From Alligator mississippiensis (Eukaryota; Chordata; Crocodylia; Alligatoridae), in contig NC_081831.1 of NCBI RefSeq assembly GCF_030867095.1, forward strand, positions 42,965,319 through 43,029,318: a stretch of 64,000 nucleotides of DNA, given 5' to 3'. Below the pieces are notes generated by a model that had not been told where the DNA came from, did no database searches, and was given only the letters and a program-made list of their open reading frames with translations. Made by a program: the position numbers and the translations under genes. Numbering within the stretch: the first letter of the stretch is position 1; every line of letters starts with the position of its first letter. Below, in pieces: positions 46,639-57,761 of the stretch.

Positions 46639-47412
46639 TTTCATAGTTTCAGAGTAGCTAGGGTCAGGAGGGACCTGAACAGATCATCTAGCCTGACCCC
46701 CTGCCACAGGCAGGAATGAATGCTGGGTTCACAAGATGCCAGACAGGTGATTGTCCAACCTCCTCTTGAATATGCCCAAGGTAGGGGCGAGGACCACCTC
46801 CCTGGGAAGTTGGTTCCAGATTTTGGCCACCCTAACTGTAAAATATTGCTTTCTGATCTCCAACCTAAACCTATTCTTCATCAGCTTATTACCATCGTTC
46901 CTTGTCACCCCAGGTGGTGCTGGGGAGAAAAGAGCTCTGCCTATTTGCTGTTGATCCCCCCGATGAGCTTGTAGGCAGCTACCAGGTGTCCCCTCAGCCT
47001 CCTCTTGCTGAGGTTGAACAGGTTCAGGTCCTTCAGTCTCTCCTCATAGGGCCTGTCCTGCTGCCCTCTCATCAAGTGGGTGGCTGTCCTCTGAACCCTC
47101 TCCAGGCTGGCCACATCCCTTTTGAAGTGCGGCACCCAGTACTGGACACAGTACTCCAACTGTGGCCTGACCAAAGTCGCATAGAGGGGGAGTATCACCT
47201 CTCTGAACCGGCTTGAGATGCACCTTTGGATGCATGACAAGGTATGGCTGGCCTTGCTGGCTGCGGTCTGGCATTGGCGGCTCATGTTCATCTTGGAGTC
47301 AATAATGACTCCAAGATCCCTTTCCTCCTCTGCGCTTTCAAGAAGGGAACTCCCCAGCCTGTATGTATGCTGTGGATTCCTTCTCCCAAGGTACAGCACC
47401 CTGCATTTGTCT
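46639..47412 (-). mobile_element. CR1 LINE 3' portion
   Basis: The minus strand encodes KMNMSRQCQTAASKASHTLS, then LVRPQLEYCVQYWVPHFKRD and RPYEERLKDLNLFNLSKRRL, the CR1 C-terminal domain. The 3' end with GGGTCAGGAGGGACC lies at 46639-46700. It is 5'-truncated near 47412, where CCCTGCATTTGT is repeated about 20 bp further on. This is a different subfamily from the young copies. Confidence 0.9.
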
Positions 47413-47439
47413 ATACCCTGCACCCTGCATTTGTTAAGG

Positions 47440-48354
47440 TGAGAGAGAGAGAGAGTTAAAGTGCAAGGAGTGAAAGTTGCTGGAACAGGGATTAGAACCA
47501 GTGGACTAGAGAGAAGCTGGCTGAGGAACGGAGGCTTGGGGTTACTTAAGGTATATTGGGGCTGGAAACTGAGGCAGACAGCCGAGATATATGGGGGGGG
47601 CAGATAAATGGTGGCAAGGAGCAGACATCCAGGAAAGAGAGAGAGGCAGAAACCTGGGAGCTTAAGGCTGGAAACTGGCAGCTTAGAGATCGGGGGGGAG
47701 GTACAGATAAGTGGTGGCAAGGAGGAAACAGTTGGGAAACAGACAAAAAACCCAACTTGGGTTTTCAAAATAACAGGTTTATTAAACACACTACACAGCC
47801 CCATGAAGTTATTGGTTCCCACACATACACAAGCACTCACAATGGCAGCAGGAGAAAGACACTCAGTGGAAAAGTTGGAGTCCAGGTAGGGAAGAGAAAC
47901 AGAGGGGTAGGGGGTGATAGCTACCTATCCAGGCTGGAAAGGGGACTTTGTCCAGTAGGTGTTGTCCAGAGGAGGGTTACCAGCTGGGCCTCTGGGTGGA
48001 TAGGTGGTGTGGCATGGTGCTGGTCCAGATGGAGAGGGCGTCCCAAGGAGTCTTCACTACCCCTTTTTATGGGGCAGACTACCTCTGATCTCATATGGGG
48101 AGGGCCTGTACAGGCAATGTGAGTCCAGTTCCAGACGGCTTCAGGTATTCTTACTGAGCATGTGTAGCCTGGCACAATGGTGGGTTGCCTCATCTTTTGT
48201 TTCTTGAATGCTCAAGGTAGTTCCAAGAGCTGGTTCCTTAGTCCAGGTATTGGTGTTGATGGTTCAGTCATTCAGAAGGAGCTATTTTTAGACCTACTGC
48301 CATTGTCTCTCAAGCACCCTCATTCATCCCCATTCATTCAGGAACCAAGTTACA
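47440..48354 (-). mobile_element. Candidate LTR, minus strand
   Basis: On the minus strand the unit starts TGTAACTTGG at 48354. It has a TATA-like CATAAAAAGG (about 48070-48062), then AATAAA (47783-47778) some 285 bp downstream, and it ends ...CTCTCA at 47440. This is the order U3-R-U5. The U5-side half contains a two-unit imperfect tandem duplication (47561-47666 and from 47667). A clean target duplication is not visible, so the borders are approximate. No viral coding sequence is attached. Confidence 0.55.
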
Positions 48355-49799
48355 TAGGAGGGGTAGTATGAATCATAGGTTACACAACTGGACATGGGGA
48401 TAAGATGGAGGCTTGACATTACAAGATGGAAATGTGACATGACTTATGCTAACTTACATATATAGGCCTAAAACAGTAATCACACAATATAAAAGCAGTA
48501 AAAAATCAATACAAACATAATAATTATCACTTATAAAACAGTGGATATCTATATCAAAATAGCAGGGCACTTATTTGCAGAGGGGAGAGAAAAATATAAC
48601 TTACTACCTAAAATAAAATGTTAAAGCTTATCCTACATCTTAGCTTACTTATAATTATCTATAGGGAATAGAGAGGGAGAGGAAAAGTGAGAAATAGTTG
48701 GGGAAGGGGAGGGAATGCATTTTAAAAGAAAAAAAAAGAAAAACTGGGGGTTTTGCTATACTGTAAGGTGCAGGACTTCCCAGCCAGTTTAATGTTCTGC
48801 CACTTCTGTTTTCTGGGCCATTGCTAGCTTGTGCTCCTTTTCAGAGCTTCCTACTTCAGGCTAATTCCATTTGCCCTGGTAACACTGGTTGTGCTGCTAG
48901 CATCACCAGGCTGCTTTTGGTACCTAAATACTCGGTGCTAACCCAAATAATATAATTCCAGCTGACAACTAGGCATTCCTTTGTGGCTGTCAGGTTTGTG
49001 TAAGTACTGTTAGATCAGAAGGCAAGTTCTGTAAAAATGACATTGTGATATCTCATGTTATAGATGTAATTCTGGTTTGGAGGTTTCTGGAGGTGTGCAG
49101 CCAAAAGCAGTGGCCAGTTACAATGGCCTAACCACCCTACTTCAGTCCAAGAGCCTGTGGGCAATGATCCCAAGCCCACTGAAAGAGCAGAAAGAGCCTC
49201 ACTGACTATAGTGGGCACTGGATCAAGCCCTTTGCAAAGACTGAGTACAAGCAAAAACTCTGGTATTTGGCACCCATGGGGAATGGAGGGGTGCTGAATA
49301 ACCAAATATGCTGGTTACCTGAGGGGCCCGAACAGATGTCTTTGCCTGTTTGGGCCACTGCCCCTCCTGCTGTGTTTGGTGCGCTGCCGCCCCTCCCTGG
49401 CATCAGTGCACCGAGGGACAGGGAGGAGGAGCCCGTGCAGGCTGCTTTGCCCCGGGCTGTGGGGGCTTTTACTTGTAAACTTTTAGCCAATATCACTGCT
49501 ATTAACCTGGGGTCACTCCTGTGCAGTAGCTTGGTGACCTATCATCACAGCCCTGGATAAATATCTTGGAGAGATGTACTGCTCTGTGTGGTACCCCTTT
49601 CCTGCGGCTCTCCCTCCCCATCCTGAGCTTGGAGTTTGAGGGCAGGAGGTAAAACAAAAAATAGAGTAGGAGAAGCAAGAACATGTAAAGAGAAATGGGG
49701 ATATGAATGAAAGGATTTTGTGTCAGGTCAGGGGAGGAGAGCGCTGATGAAACTGGTTGTTTCCCCCTGATATTCCTCTTAAATATAATTCTTGTCTGA
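48355..49799. other. AT-rich then purine-rich intergenic DNA
   Basis: An AT-rich stretch (48420-48660) is followed by an A/G-rich tract (48662-48752). No gene was recognised; open frames at 49015-49882 lack motifs. Confidence 0.5.
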
Positions 49800-50070
49800 T
49801 GAAGAACAAATGAATGATGAAGCAGATGAAGAATGGCAAGGCATCTGGATCTGATAGAATCCCTGCCAAAATCTTCAATCAAGGGGAGAGGAGCTCACAT
49901 CACAGCTCCATGCCCTCATCTTAAGGATCTGGAATGATGAGGAAATCCTAGCTAATCTAAGGGATGCCATGATGGTGACAATTTTCAAGAAAGGAGATAT
50001 TTCCAACTGTGGAAATTACAGAGGGATTGCCTTGCTGTCCATCACAATGAATCATTGTGAGAACCCTCCT
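49800..50070 (+). pseudogene. Non-CR1 LINE reverse-transcriptase fragment
   Basis: Read across frames, the region gives NGKASGSDRIPAKIF, then RIWNDEEILANLRDAMMVTI and FKKGDISNCGNYRGIALLSI. These are the segments before and at RT block 1-2 of RTE-like non-LTR retrotransposons and are clearly different from the CR1 copies here. At least one frameshift separates the pieces. Homology stops just before the Penelope-type tail at 50085. Confidence 0.65.
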
Positions 50071-50084
50071 GAACCATTTCTCTG

Positions 50085-50240
50085 CTGTTCAGAATTCCCC
50101 ATGCCTGAAGAAGGGTGATTGTGCCCGAAAGCTTTCCAAGAACTTTTTTCCAACTATTCAGTTGGTCTAATAAAAGATATCACATCTACTCAAAGAACCT
50201 TGCCTGCCTATGTCATTACACCAACATGGCTACAACCAAA
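50085..50240 (+). mobile_element. Penelope-like element 3' tail fragment
   Basis: GAAGAAGGGTGATTGTGCCC, GAAAGCTTTCC, TTTTTTCCAACTATTCAGTTGG, TCTAATAAAAGATATCAC and AAAGAACCTTGCCTGC repeat the tail of the GIY-YIG-bearing copy at 10250-10349. There is no coding part. Confidence 0.7.
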
Positions 50241-51807
50241 AACCCAGCAACTCTGATGAAAACCCACTCATTTTCCATTCCTGTTCTATAAACAAATGGG
50301 TTAATGAAATAGCTGGGGTCCCATAAGGTCCTTGGGTGTTTTGTCAGTTCACTATCCTAGTACAGTCATAGACTAACCAAGAGCTTGTCATTTTTTCAAC
50401 GTTCCTCCATGTAATAAATGTTTAATAAAAATCCAAAACTTGACAGCAGGTTGATACCTTAGTTTTAAATATAAATGTTTTAGATCCCAAGATTTAGTTT
50501 TTGACAGGTACAAGCTAGGCAGTTTTAAATGCTGGGCTGGAAAGAAAGTCAGTCCCAATAAAACTAAAACAGAAAACCCTAAGCCTTACCACCTTATTTT
50601 AATTAAAAGCTTTCATTATTTTACAGTGTAGGCAGAACCAGAACCAATATCTTTGTTATGTGCCAGACACATCCCATGACAAGAAGTCTGAATCATCAGG
50701 CCTTGTCACAGAGACTTATAGGGTCTATAAGTCCTGCTTCCCCAATGAAACATGCCACTAGAGAGGGCCTGCATGCCAGGTGGAGTCAGCTCCTCTGCCT
50801 TCATAGAAGACTCCTCCCCTGATATGAGGGGCATTTCAGACATGAGCCAGAACACAGACAGATAGAGGTGTGGGTGGGGCAGATCTGCATTCTGCTAGAA
50901 GGGGCAGTGGGAACAGAGTAGGGACTTGAGGAAGGTCTTTAAAGTTTCTTGGCCTCTTTCCCAGGGCTGCACTGAACTCCCTAGCACCTGAAGAAGGAAG
51001 GAGCTAGCTGCAGTGGAAACCCTCATCACCAAAAATCTGCAAAACATATGCAGTAAGCTCTTTGGACTACTGGAGGAACTGTACCGTCTCTAGCCCAGGG
51101 TCCTTTAGTTCCTGACTGGGTGCTACTGCAATGCAGGTACTACCCACCCTAAGCATGCATCTCAAATATAGATCCAAGCGGACAGTCTTTGGGAGCTGTG
51201 CAGACACTGCTGCCTGATCTGCTTGAGCCTGCTGACTTGGTTTCACATTTTGCAGATTCATTTTTCAGGGGCCTGCCATCCGAGAGGACAAGGCACTTTA
51301 CCCACATGACAGGACCACAGACAGCTCCACAGACCTGGACACAAGTGCCAGAGGATGTTGCTAGGAAACGAGAGGCTGCTGCTGGAAAATGGTTGCATGG
51401 AGTTTGGCATCTGCTTCCCATGTCTGATAGCCAAGGAGATGAAGAAGAGCAAAGGAGGAATGGTAGCCTCCTTTAGCAAGCAAAAAAGAGCTAGTGTCAG
51501 GTACTTCACAGTTAGTCCAAAACCCCACACAATAATTGTGTTGCAAGGAACAGGCACGAAGCCCATGGATTTCAAAGCTAGCATGTAGCATCTTTATTAA
51601 TGTGCATATTTTAGTTCACTGGGAAGTAGTGTTTTCTCCTCACCCTAGCAATCTAGCTGAATTGATAATGGGATTATTAATCCATTTTGCTGACAGCACT
51701 TTCAGACATCTAGTAGAGACATAAAGGGGTAGGACTGAAACTGCCTTTAGATTAGAAGAACTGTTTTGACAGATACAGCACAGATTTGGAAAGCCATGAA
51801 GTCCAGT
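50241..51807. other. Intergenic DNA, nothing recognised
   Basis: No gene or classifiable repeat was identified. Confidence 0.45.
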
Positions 51808-51995
51808 GCATAGGGTAGTGGACTGGGGCTCAAGATACCTTAGTTATATATTTTGGTTCTGTGACCTTAGGTGCATCACTTCACTTATCTGTTATTCCTC
51901 TCTCATTTTATCTGTTTTGAGATACGTCAATTGTAAAGTATTGAGAGCAGGGATAGTCTCTCACCACTTAATTCAATGGGGCCACAATCTCACTG
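51808..51995 (+). mobile_element. MIR-type SINE relic
   Basis: A head with GGGTAGTGGACTGGGGCTCA, a core with TCTGTGACCTTAGGTGCATC and ACTTCACTTATCTG, and a tail with TTGAGAGCAGGGATAGTCTC are in the right order. Confidence 0.7.
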
Positions 51996-52119
51996 TGTTC
52001 CTTTAGGTTGCCCCTAAAGTAAATAGTTAATAATAATAATAAATCTTAGTTCCTAAATCCATACTCATTTCAATAAAGAAATATTTTGAAAGAGAAAGTG
52101 CCACAGTATTAGGCTCCAT

Positions 52120-53240
52120 CCTGCCCTGCTCTCTTCCAGTGCTCTTGCTCAAAATGTCCATATATTAGGGTTTATCCTATCTGGAATGAAATATCCTAAA
52201 CAATGGTACTTCCATTATTCCCCTGTGGGACACTGCTCCATGGTCTCTTAGTTTTCACTGTCTAGAGATTGTTTTCCTTGATATTCAATTTTTCCATTTC
52301 CATTAATGTAATTTGATACTGTGTTATCCTCCTAGTTATGGTTCATCATACTGTACCAAATAATTTCCCTCCCTCCTTGGAGTTCATACCCACCATCTGT
52401 TCAATGCTTTTATTTTGTCTCCTCTTGGACATCTCCTAGGCAAGCCACAGATCTATTTAAATCTTTAACTATTTCCTCCAAAAGCAGTCTCTCTAAGCCT
52501 TTTTCCATTTTGTTCCTTCTTCTTGAACTGCCTTCAGTTTGTCAATACTTTGTTGATAACAAGGGTCCCCAGACTAAACTCAGTATTTCAGGTGTGGCCA
52601 CCTGAGCTATATATAAACTCTGGCCTCTTTACTCCACCTGGCAAAGCATTTTGATTTAAAAATGCACCAGGGTGTTTGTTTCCTTGCTGCCTTAATGCAC
52701 AGCAGAGTGGCATGTCTGATTTGCTGTCCATTCATTGAACCTATGGGCCTGATCCTCCAAAATCTCCTTGTACAGGACTCCCTTTGGCTTTGACAAGAGT
52801 GTGGTGCCCAAAGGGCTTGTAGGAGCGTGTCTGTAGTTTCTCTTCATGCTCTTGCTTTCCAGGGATCTCCTTCCCACTGTAGAGCCCTGTTGTAGTTTTC
52901 TTCACAGATGTACAAGCTTGCATTTGTCCAAGATGTCTCATCTTGTAATTTCCTGCCCATGTTTCTAATTTCTCTAGGCCCTTTTTGTGGTAATGTTCTG
53001 TGCTCACTGGTGTTCACAACACCTCCCACTACTGCATCATCTGCCAAATTTATTAATGTGCAGTTTACTCCTTCTTCCAGGTTATTATGAAGGTATTATA
53101 TGAGCGCAGACCTATCCCAGATCCCTGCAGTACCCCATAAATGCCTCCCCGTTTCTAATTACCATTGTTTATAGTCCTACAGTTAGGTTTCAAACATGGC
53201 ACAGTTCAAGTGATCAGAATTATTTTGTGAAACACAGTAT
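52120..53240 (-). mobile_element. Ancient L3/CR1-like LINE relic
   Basis: On the minus strand, LEEGVNCTLINLADDAVVGG (about 53070-53010) gives a recognisable RT motif C (LADD). Downstream are a segment spanning the thumb region and a 3' UTR-like part with CTGAAATACTGAGTTTAGTC and GTATTGACAAACTGAAGG, which match the post-RT part of L3/CR1 elements. Divergence is high and frames are broken. A palindromic repeat (about 52750-52830) is inserted. Confidence 0.65.
52750..52830. repeat. Palindromic repeat nested in the L3-like relic
   Basis: GCCTGATCCTCCAAAATCTCC and a mirrored part with CCCAAAGGGCTTG recall a family built around inverted CCATTGACTTCAATGG-type centres. It is diverged and the borders are approximate. 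Confidence 0.4.
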
Positions 53241-55979
53241 CGAATATGTAACCAGGTCCAGACTCATTCTATCTCCTGCCTTCCCCAGTTCCTCCTCTTT
53301 CTCCCTCCAGCCTCAGTAATGACTCCAAGGTCCTCCCAGGAGATCAAAGAAGGAGGAACAAGGATTTCGTGCTCTCTCCCTTACTCCTCCTAACATTTCC
53401 TTCCATAGGCTGGAAAATAGGAAGCAAAGTCTCTAATACCACCACTGTCCTTCTGGCCTACACTGAGGAGAGATGATTTCACTCTGACCCCACCAGTTCT
53501 GTATCCCACTCCCCCGGCAATAGAAAGAACAGTTAAAAATAACTGAGTGAGCTTCCTTTCTCAAGTGGTGGGTTCCCACTACCGCTTATTTTGAATTGTC
53601 TGGGCCAGATAGCCCCTGATGGCTGGCTGGACTGCTCCCTTTCAGGTCACTGGAAAGTGAGGACTTACTATCTTCCACAATCCACTAGGATAACTTCTTG
53701 CTCCAGTTCTTCAGGCCTGGAGTACTCCTTGTTGTCCCGCTGCTGTAGGCTGTGGGGGTGCAGGCATAATGGAGACTGTGCAAAACATTCAGTTGGGCTG
53801 GGGAAGCCTGACCATGCTTTGACGGCTGGAAATGGGAAAGCAGTGGCTGCCTCTAAAGACCTGGAGGAAGAAGACCATTCTCTTGAAGATGTGAATTAAT
53901 TGGGCAGGGTGTGGGTTGAGCTGAGAGGAAGGGAAGTGGGTCCTAGGTCAGGGTTTGCAGGTCAGAGTCCCTGGGGGAGGTTACTATCTCCAAATACCTG
54001 CCTGCTTCCCTAACCTGCTTTTACAAGTCAGTGCTCCTGCAGAAAAAAAAAGAAACTCTTAGGCTTTTTTTTTATTAAGAAACAATAATGAAAAGAGGCC
54101 AGTTCTTTGTTTATTGGGAATTGAGACGGTACTAAAAGCAGGCATTCAAGAGATGCTAACCCATCAGCCTTGTGAGCTGCTGAAACAGTTAAATGCTGGC
54201 AAGGCTCAGTGCCTTCTGATTTCTGAACTTGGCTTGAATTCATTGGAAAAGGAGTTAAAAGGAACTAGGTCATCCCTTTCTATTAGCTGGACTGACGGGG
54301 AACAGGGATATTACTGCCACCAGCAACTGGGCCCTGACGGGAACACAGCTCCTAAAAATGGAGGTTACTAATTTCTAATGAAAGCCCTCTGAGCTCCCTT
54401 CCCCAGTGCTTTCCTGTCTTTGTCCCTGCCTAATACTGGGCCATTTCTTTTACTGGACCTTAAAACTGTTCCAACAGGTCCCTTATCAATCCCCGGGAAG
54501 GGAAAGGACTGTCAGAGGCTTAATGGAAGGCTTTGCCAATCTACGTGATGTTAGTGTCATGTCTGGCATTTGAGACACAAAAATCTCTTTTCCAATATTC
54601 CCTGCAGGGTGGAGCAGCTGCTTCAGAGCCACGCAATGCAGTACCATGCATTGGAAGTGACCGGGGTTTTAAGCTGGTCAGAGAGCAGGAAAATCCCTGC
54701 CAGCGCCGCTAGGTGGTCCTCTTGCGTCTTGGAAGAAACGTGCAGTCCCGGAGCCTTCCTGCGGGGATCCGCGGTCCGGAGAGGACTTCATTTTTGCGGT
54801 TGTGCCTTAAATACATCATGGCTTTTTCACTCACATCCATCCTTGCTCGGAGGAAGGGCTGGCGGTGGCCGGTCTGTCAATATGGCCATTATACCCATGA
54901 TCATTAAATGCCCATCTTAATAGGCAGAGCAGGAGAGGGAGGGACCCGGGAGCCGGGAGCCGGGCAGCTGCTTTGGCGGCGGCTGCTGCTCCCTGTGGGG
55001 CAGCATGGAAGCAGCGCCCTCGTGTCCTGCCTGCGCTCCCCCACCACCCAGCTGCCCATGCAGGGGCCGGAGCTCCGGCTTTGGTTCCCCGCCCCGCACG
55101 GCCTTGCACAGCGTAGGCTTTTGCTGATGAGAGGCGCTGGCAGCGGAGCTCCCGGCAAAGAGCCGATGCAGAGCGGGTCTTTGCAATGACAAAGGCAGTG
55201 GCCTGGGGCACGAACGCGTCCCCTCTTTAGCCGCGGGAGCACACGCACTGCATTAGGGCTCCCCGAGGTAGCAGCTCCGCCGCTTGGATGCTTATCTCGC
55301 CGTGGGCATCTCTGTGAGTGCCACTGCCATGGCAATACTTTTACCTGAGCAATGCTTCCATTACTCGTTACCTGGGGGACTGTTAATGGCCGAGAAGACC
55401 ATTCAGACTCTCTTTGCCCACCTCAGTCGCCTCCCAAAGACGCCAGCACACTCCTATTGATCAGCTGGCTCCTGAGCCAGGCTCGCCGCAAGGAAGCAGC
55501 AGCCTCATCCCCTTTTTAACTCGAAGGGGAGCAGCTTGTTTTCAAGTTTGCAGCTAAAAGCTTCCGAGCCCAGACGTGCGGGCAGCCGAGCACGATGCTA
55601 ATTGTTCTGCTTAAATAGTCCAAGCAATGTTTCAGAAAGCTGCCAAACGCGCCAGCAATATCATGTGCTCAGGGCATAAAACCTTCTTAATGTCCCTTTT
55701 CGGCCTTTTAATTATACCTAAATGCACTTTATTGCCACACGCCGAGATCAAAGGTAAATCACTCTGGGAAGAAAACAGAAGCTTTTTTTTTTTATTTTTA
55801 AAGTGACAACACAAGGTGCCTCCCTCAGTGTTTTTGCCCCTTGCGTTTCTGAGATAAGGATTGAAAATCATGTGCACCCTCCATACAACGCTGTCATGTT
55901 TGCAGCGCACCTGGACATGCTTTTTGCTCGGCTGTTTTTCCAAGCTTGAAGTCTCGGCAGCTGCTGTGTTCGCAGAGCC
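53241..55979. other. Upstream flank of PCDH19
   Basis: Single-copy DNA rising in GC toward the right; from about 54900 to 55330 it is already CpG-rich. No exon is recognised. A CTCF-like motif lies at 54706-54718. Open frames at 54831-55335 on both strands are GC-composition artefacts. Confidence 0.5.
54706..54718 (+). promoter_or_regulatory. CTCF-like motif
   Basis: CCGCTAGGTGGTC matches the CTCF core except for one base. It is oriented toward PCDH19. Confidence 0.3.
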
Positions 55980-57500
55980 CGGTCAATGCCCGCTGAAGGC
56001 CGGCAAAAGGCCCAAGCGCTCGGGCCTTGCGCAGGCCGCAGCCCCGGACTCCCCGCTCTGCCGGAAGCCCCGCGGCCCGCTGCGCCTGAAGCCCTGGTGC
56101 TGCCGCAGCGCAGCGCAGCCCGCCGCCGAGACGGGCGCGGGGCCGGGCGGAGCGGCGCGGCCTTTGCTCCGCGTCCATTTCGTTTTCTTTGCCCTCACGG
56201 GGAAATGCAAGAGTCGGCAGCACAGCTTGACCCAGTCTCCCAGGGCCGAATCACTCGTTTACTGCGCCACCCCTAACCCCTGGTGGGAGCCCCCGGGACT
56301 CGTGCCGCGGCCGCGGGGGGGCGAGTCCCCGCCAGCACTTGACAGAAGCCTTTAGGCGGGCCGGAGCCTCGTCCGCTTCGTGCCGCGGGGTAGCGGCACG
56401 GGGGAGTGGGGCTCCTACTGTCTGCCGACCCCGCCCACCTGCCTCGGCCTTTTGGGCTTGCGAGGCCCTGAGCTACCCTGTCCCGCGGTCGCGGCCGCCC
56501 CCTCAGCGGAAGGCAGAGTCCTGCCCCGCAGCCCCGCGGGCGAGGCTCCGGGCGGGTCGTGCAACAGCGCGGGCCTCGCGCTCCGCTCGGACGGGCCGGG
56601 CCTGGCCGGGGCGGGGCGGGGCGGGGGCTGCGCCGGGGCTGTCGGAGACAGCCGCCCCGCGCGCCGCACGCCCCGTTCACTGCGTGCTCCAGGCTGGAGC
56701 CGCGTAGGGGCAACGCCCGCTCCGCTCGCCCTGGCTCTGGCCCCGCGGGCAGCGGGAGACTGAGGCTGCGGTTGCGGCCGGGGAGGGGGCGCAGCGCTTC
56801 AGCCCGAGCCGCCGGAGTCCGGGCCCGCGCGGGCAGAACACCTCCGGTGCGACCCCGACCTCGGCCGCGGCCCCGCCCCCGCGCGGCCCCGCCCCCCGGC
56901 CGGGAACGCGGATCCCCAGCCCCGGATTGGCTGCCGCCTGCGTAGCCCCGGCTAGAGCCGCTCGGTGTCTCCAGATGGTGCGGCCGGCGGCTTGGAGCGG
57001 CGGCGGTCGGCGGCTGGGAGAGCGAGCGGCCGCCTGTGCCCGCACCCGCACCCGCACCCGCACCATGCCCGGCGCCGCGGGGCTGTGCTCTGCTCTCGCA
57101 CGCCCGCCCCGCGCGCTTGGATTTGCCTGAGAACTTCAGTGCTCCTGAGCCGCGTCCTGCCGAGCTGCCGCCTGCAGCCCGGCCCGGCCCGGCCCGGCCC
57201 GGCCCGGCCTGGCCAGCAGCGGACGGAGCCGGGAGACGACGGGAGTGAAACTTTCCTTGCCAGAGCCGCCGCCACCAGGCGCCCGCCTCAGGGACAGGAC
57301 GAGGTGGCGGATCGCCCAGCCCAGCCCCGCACCTGCAGTCCGGGGCCGGTGCCCACAGCGCGCGGGTGTCGCCCGCTGGACGCGCGGCCGCTGGCTCCGG
57401 CCGTGACCGCGTTGCCTGCTCCGGGCTGCTCCGTGAGCGGGAAGCGCCGCCGCCCCAGCTCGCGGCTGCCGCTTCTAGTGGATGCAGCCCAGCCAGTGGG
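55980..57500. promoter_or_regulatory. CpG island over the PCDH19 promoter
   Basis: About 1.5 kb is very GC-rich and dense in CpG, in sharp contrast to the AT-rich DNA to the left. It contains a run of GC boxes (GGGGCGGGGCGGGGCGGGGG at 56608-56627), further GCCCCGCCCCC boxes at about 56870-56897, and an inverted CCAAT box (ATTGG, 56926-56930). Unmethylated islands of this type are typical of developmental genes. No TATA box is evident. Confidence 0.85.
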
Positions 57501-57761
57501 CTGGGAGCCATGAGGAGGCCGCCTGGTCCTGGCTAGCTGTTCCTGCCGCTTCCTTCCCTCCCACTGGGCCCAGTCATTGACTCCTTCCAGGCGCAGGGGC
57601 AGCCCTGTCCCCACCAGCCCTCGATGCCCAGGGACGCTGCCACTTGCCCCCAACGGCCCTCCCCACCCGCAGCTTGGAGGAGCCCGTAGCCCCCTGGCCT
57701 GAGGAAGCGCGGCTGCTCCCCCCACGCTTCCCCCAGGCTCGGAATCAACAGGCAGCTGGAG
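56860..57761 (+). promoter_or_regulatory. PCDH19: PCDH19 core promoter and 5' leader
   Basis: GC boxes (56870-56897) and an inverted CCAAT box (56926-56930) suggest transcription starts shortly after, perhaps around 57000; this position is inferred. The leader has a short CCGCAC hexamer repeat (about 57041-57063), a CGGCC-type pentamer run (57179-57208) and four upstream ATGs with short ORFs at 57065-57130, 57482-57580, 57510-57536 and 57624-57689. The last is in frame with the main ATG and ends in TAG (57687-57689), which excludes an N-terminal extension. Such features would be expected to lower translation. Confidence 0.6.

Noticed and set aside
46150..46719. 189-codon plus-strand open frame
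   Set aside because: It runs through CA-rich simple sequence; the His/Thr-rich product reflects composition.
46941..47840. 299-codon minus-strand open frame
   Set aside because: It is a chance fusion of LTR-like sequence with the C-terminal part of a CR1 ORF2, not a gene.
56273..57511. 412-codon open frame on the minus strand within the CpG island
   Set aside because: GC-rich DNA is poor in stop codons. The product is low-complexity Ala/Gly/Pro/Arg and lies across the promoter and leader of PCDH19.
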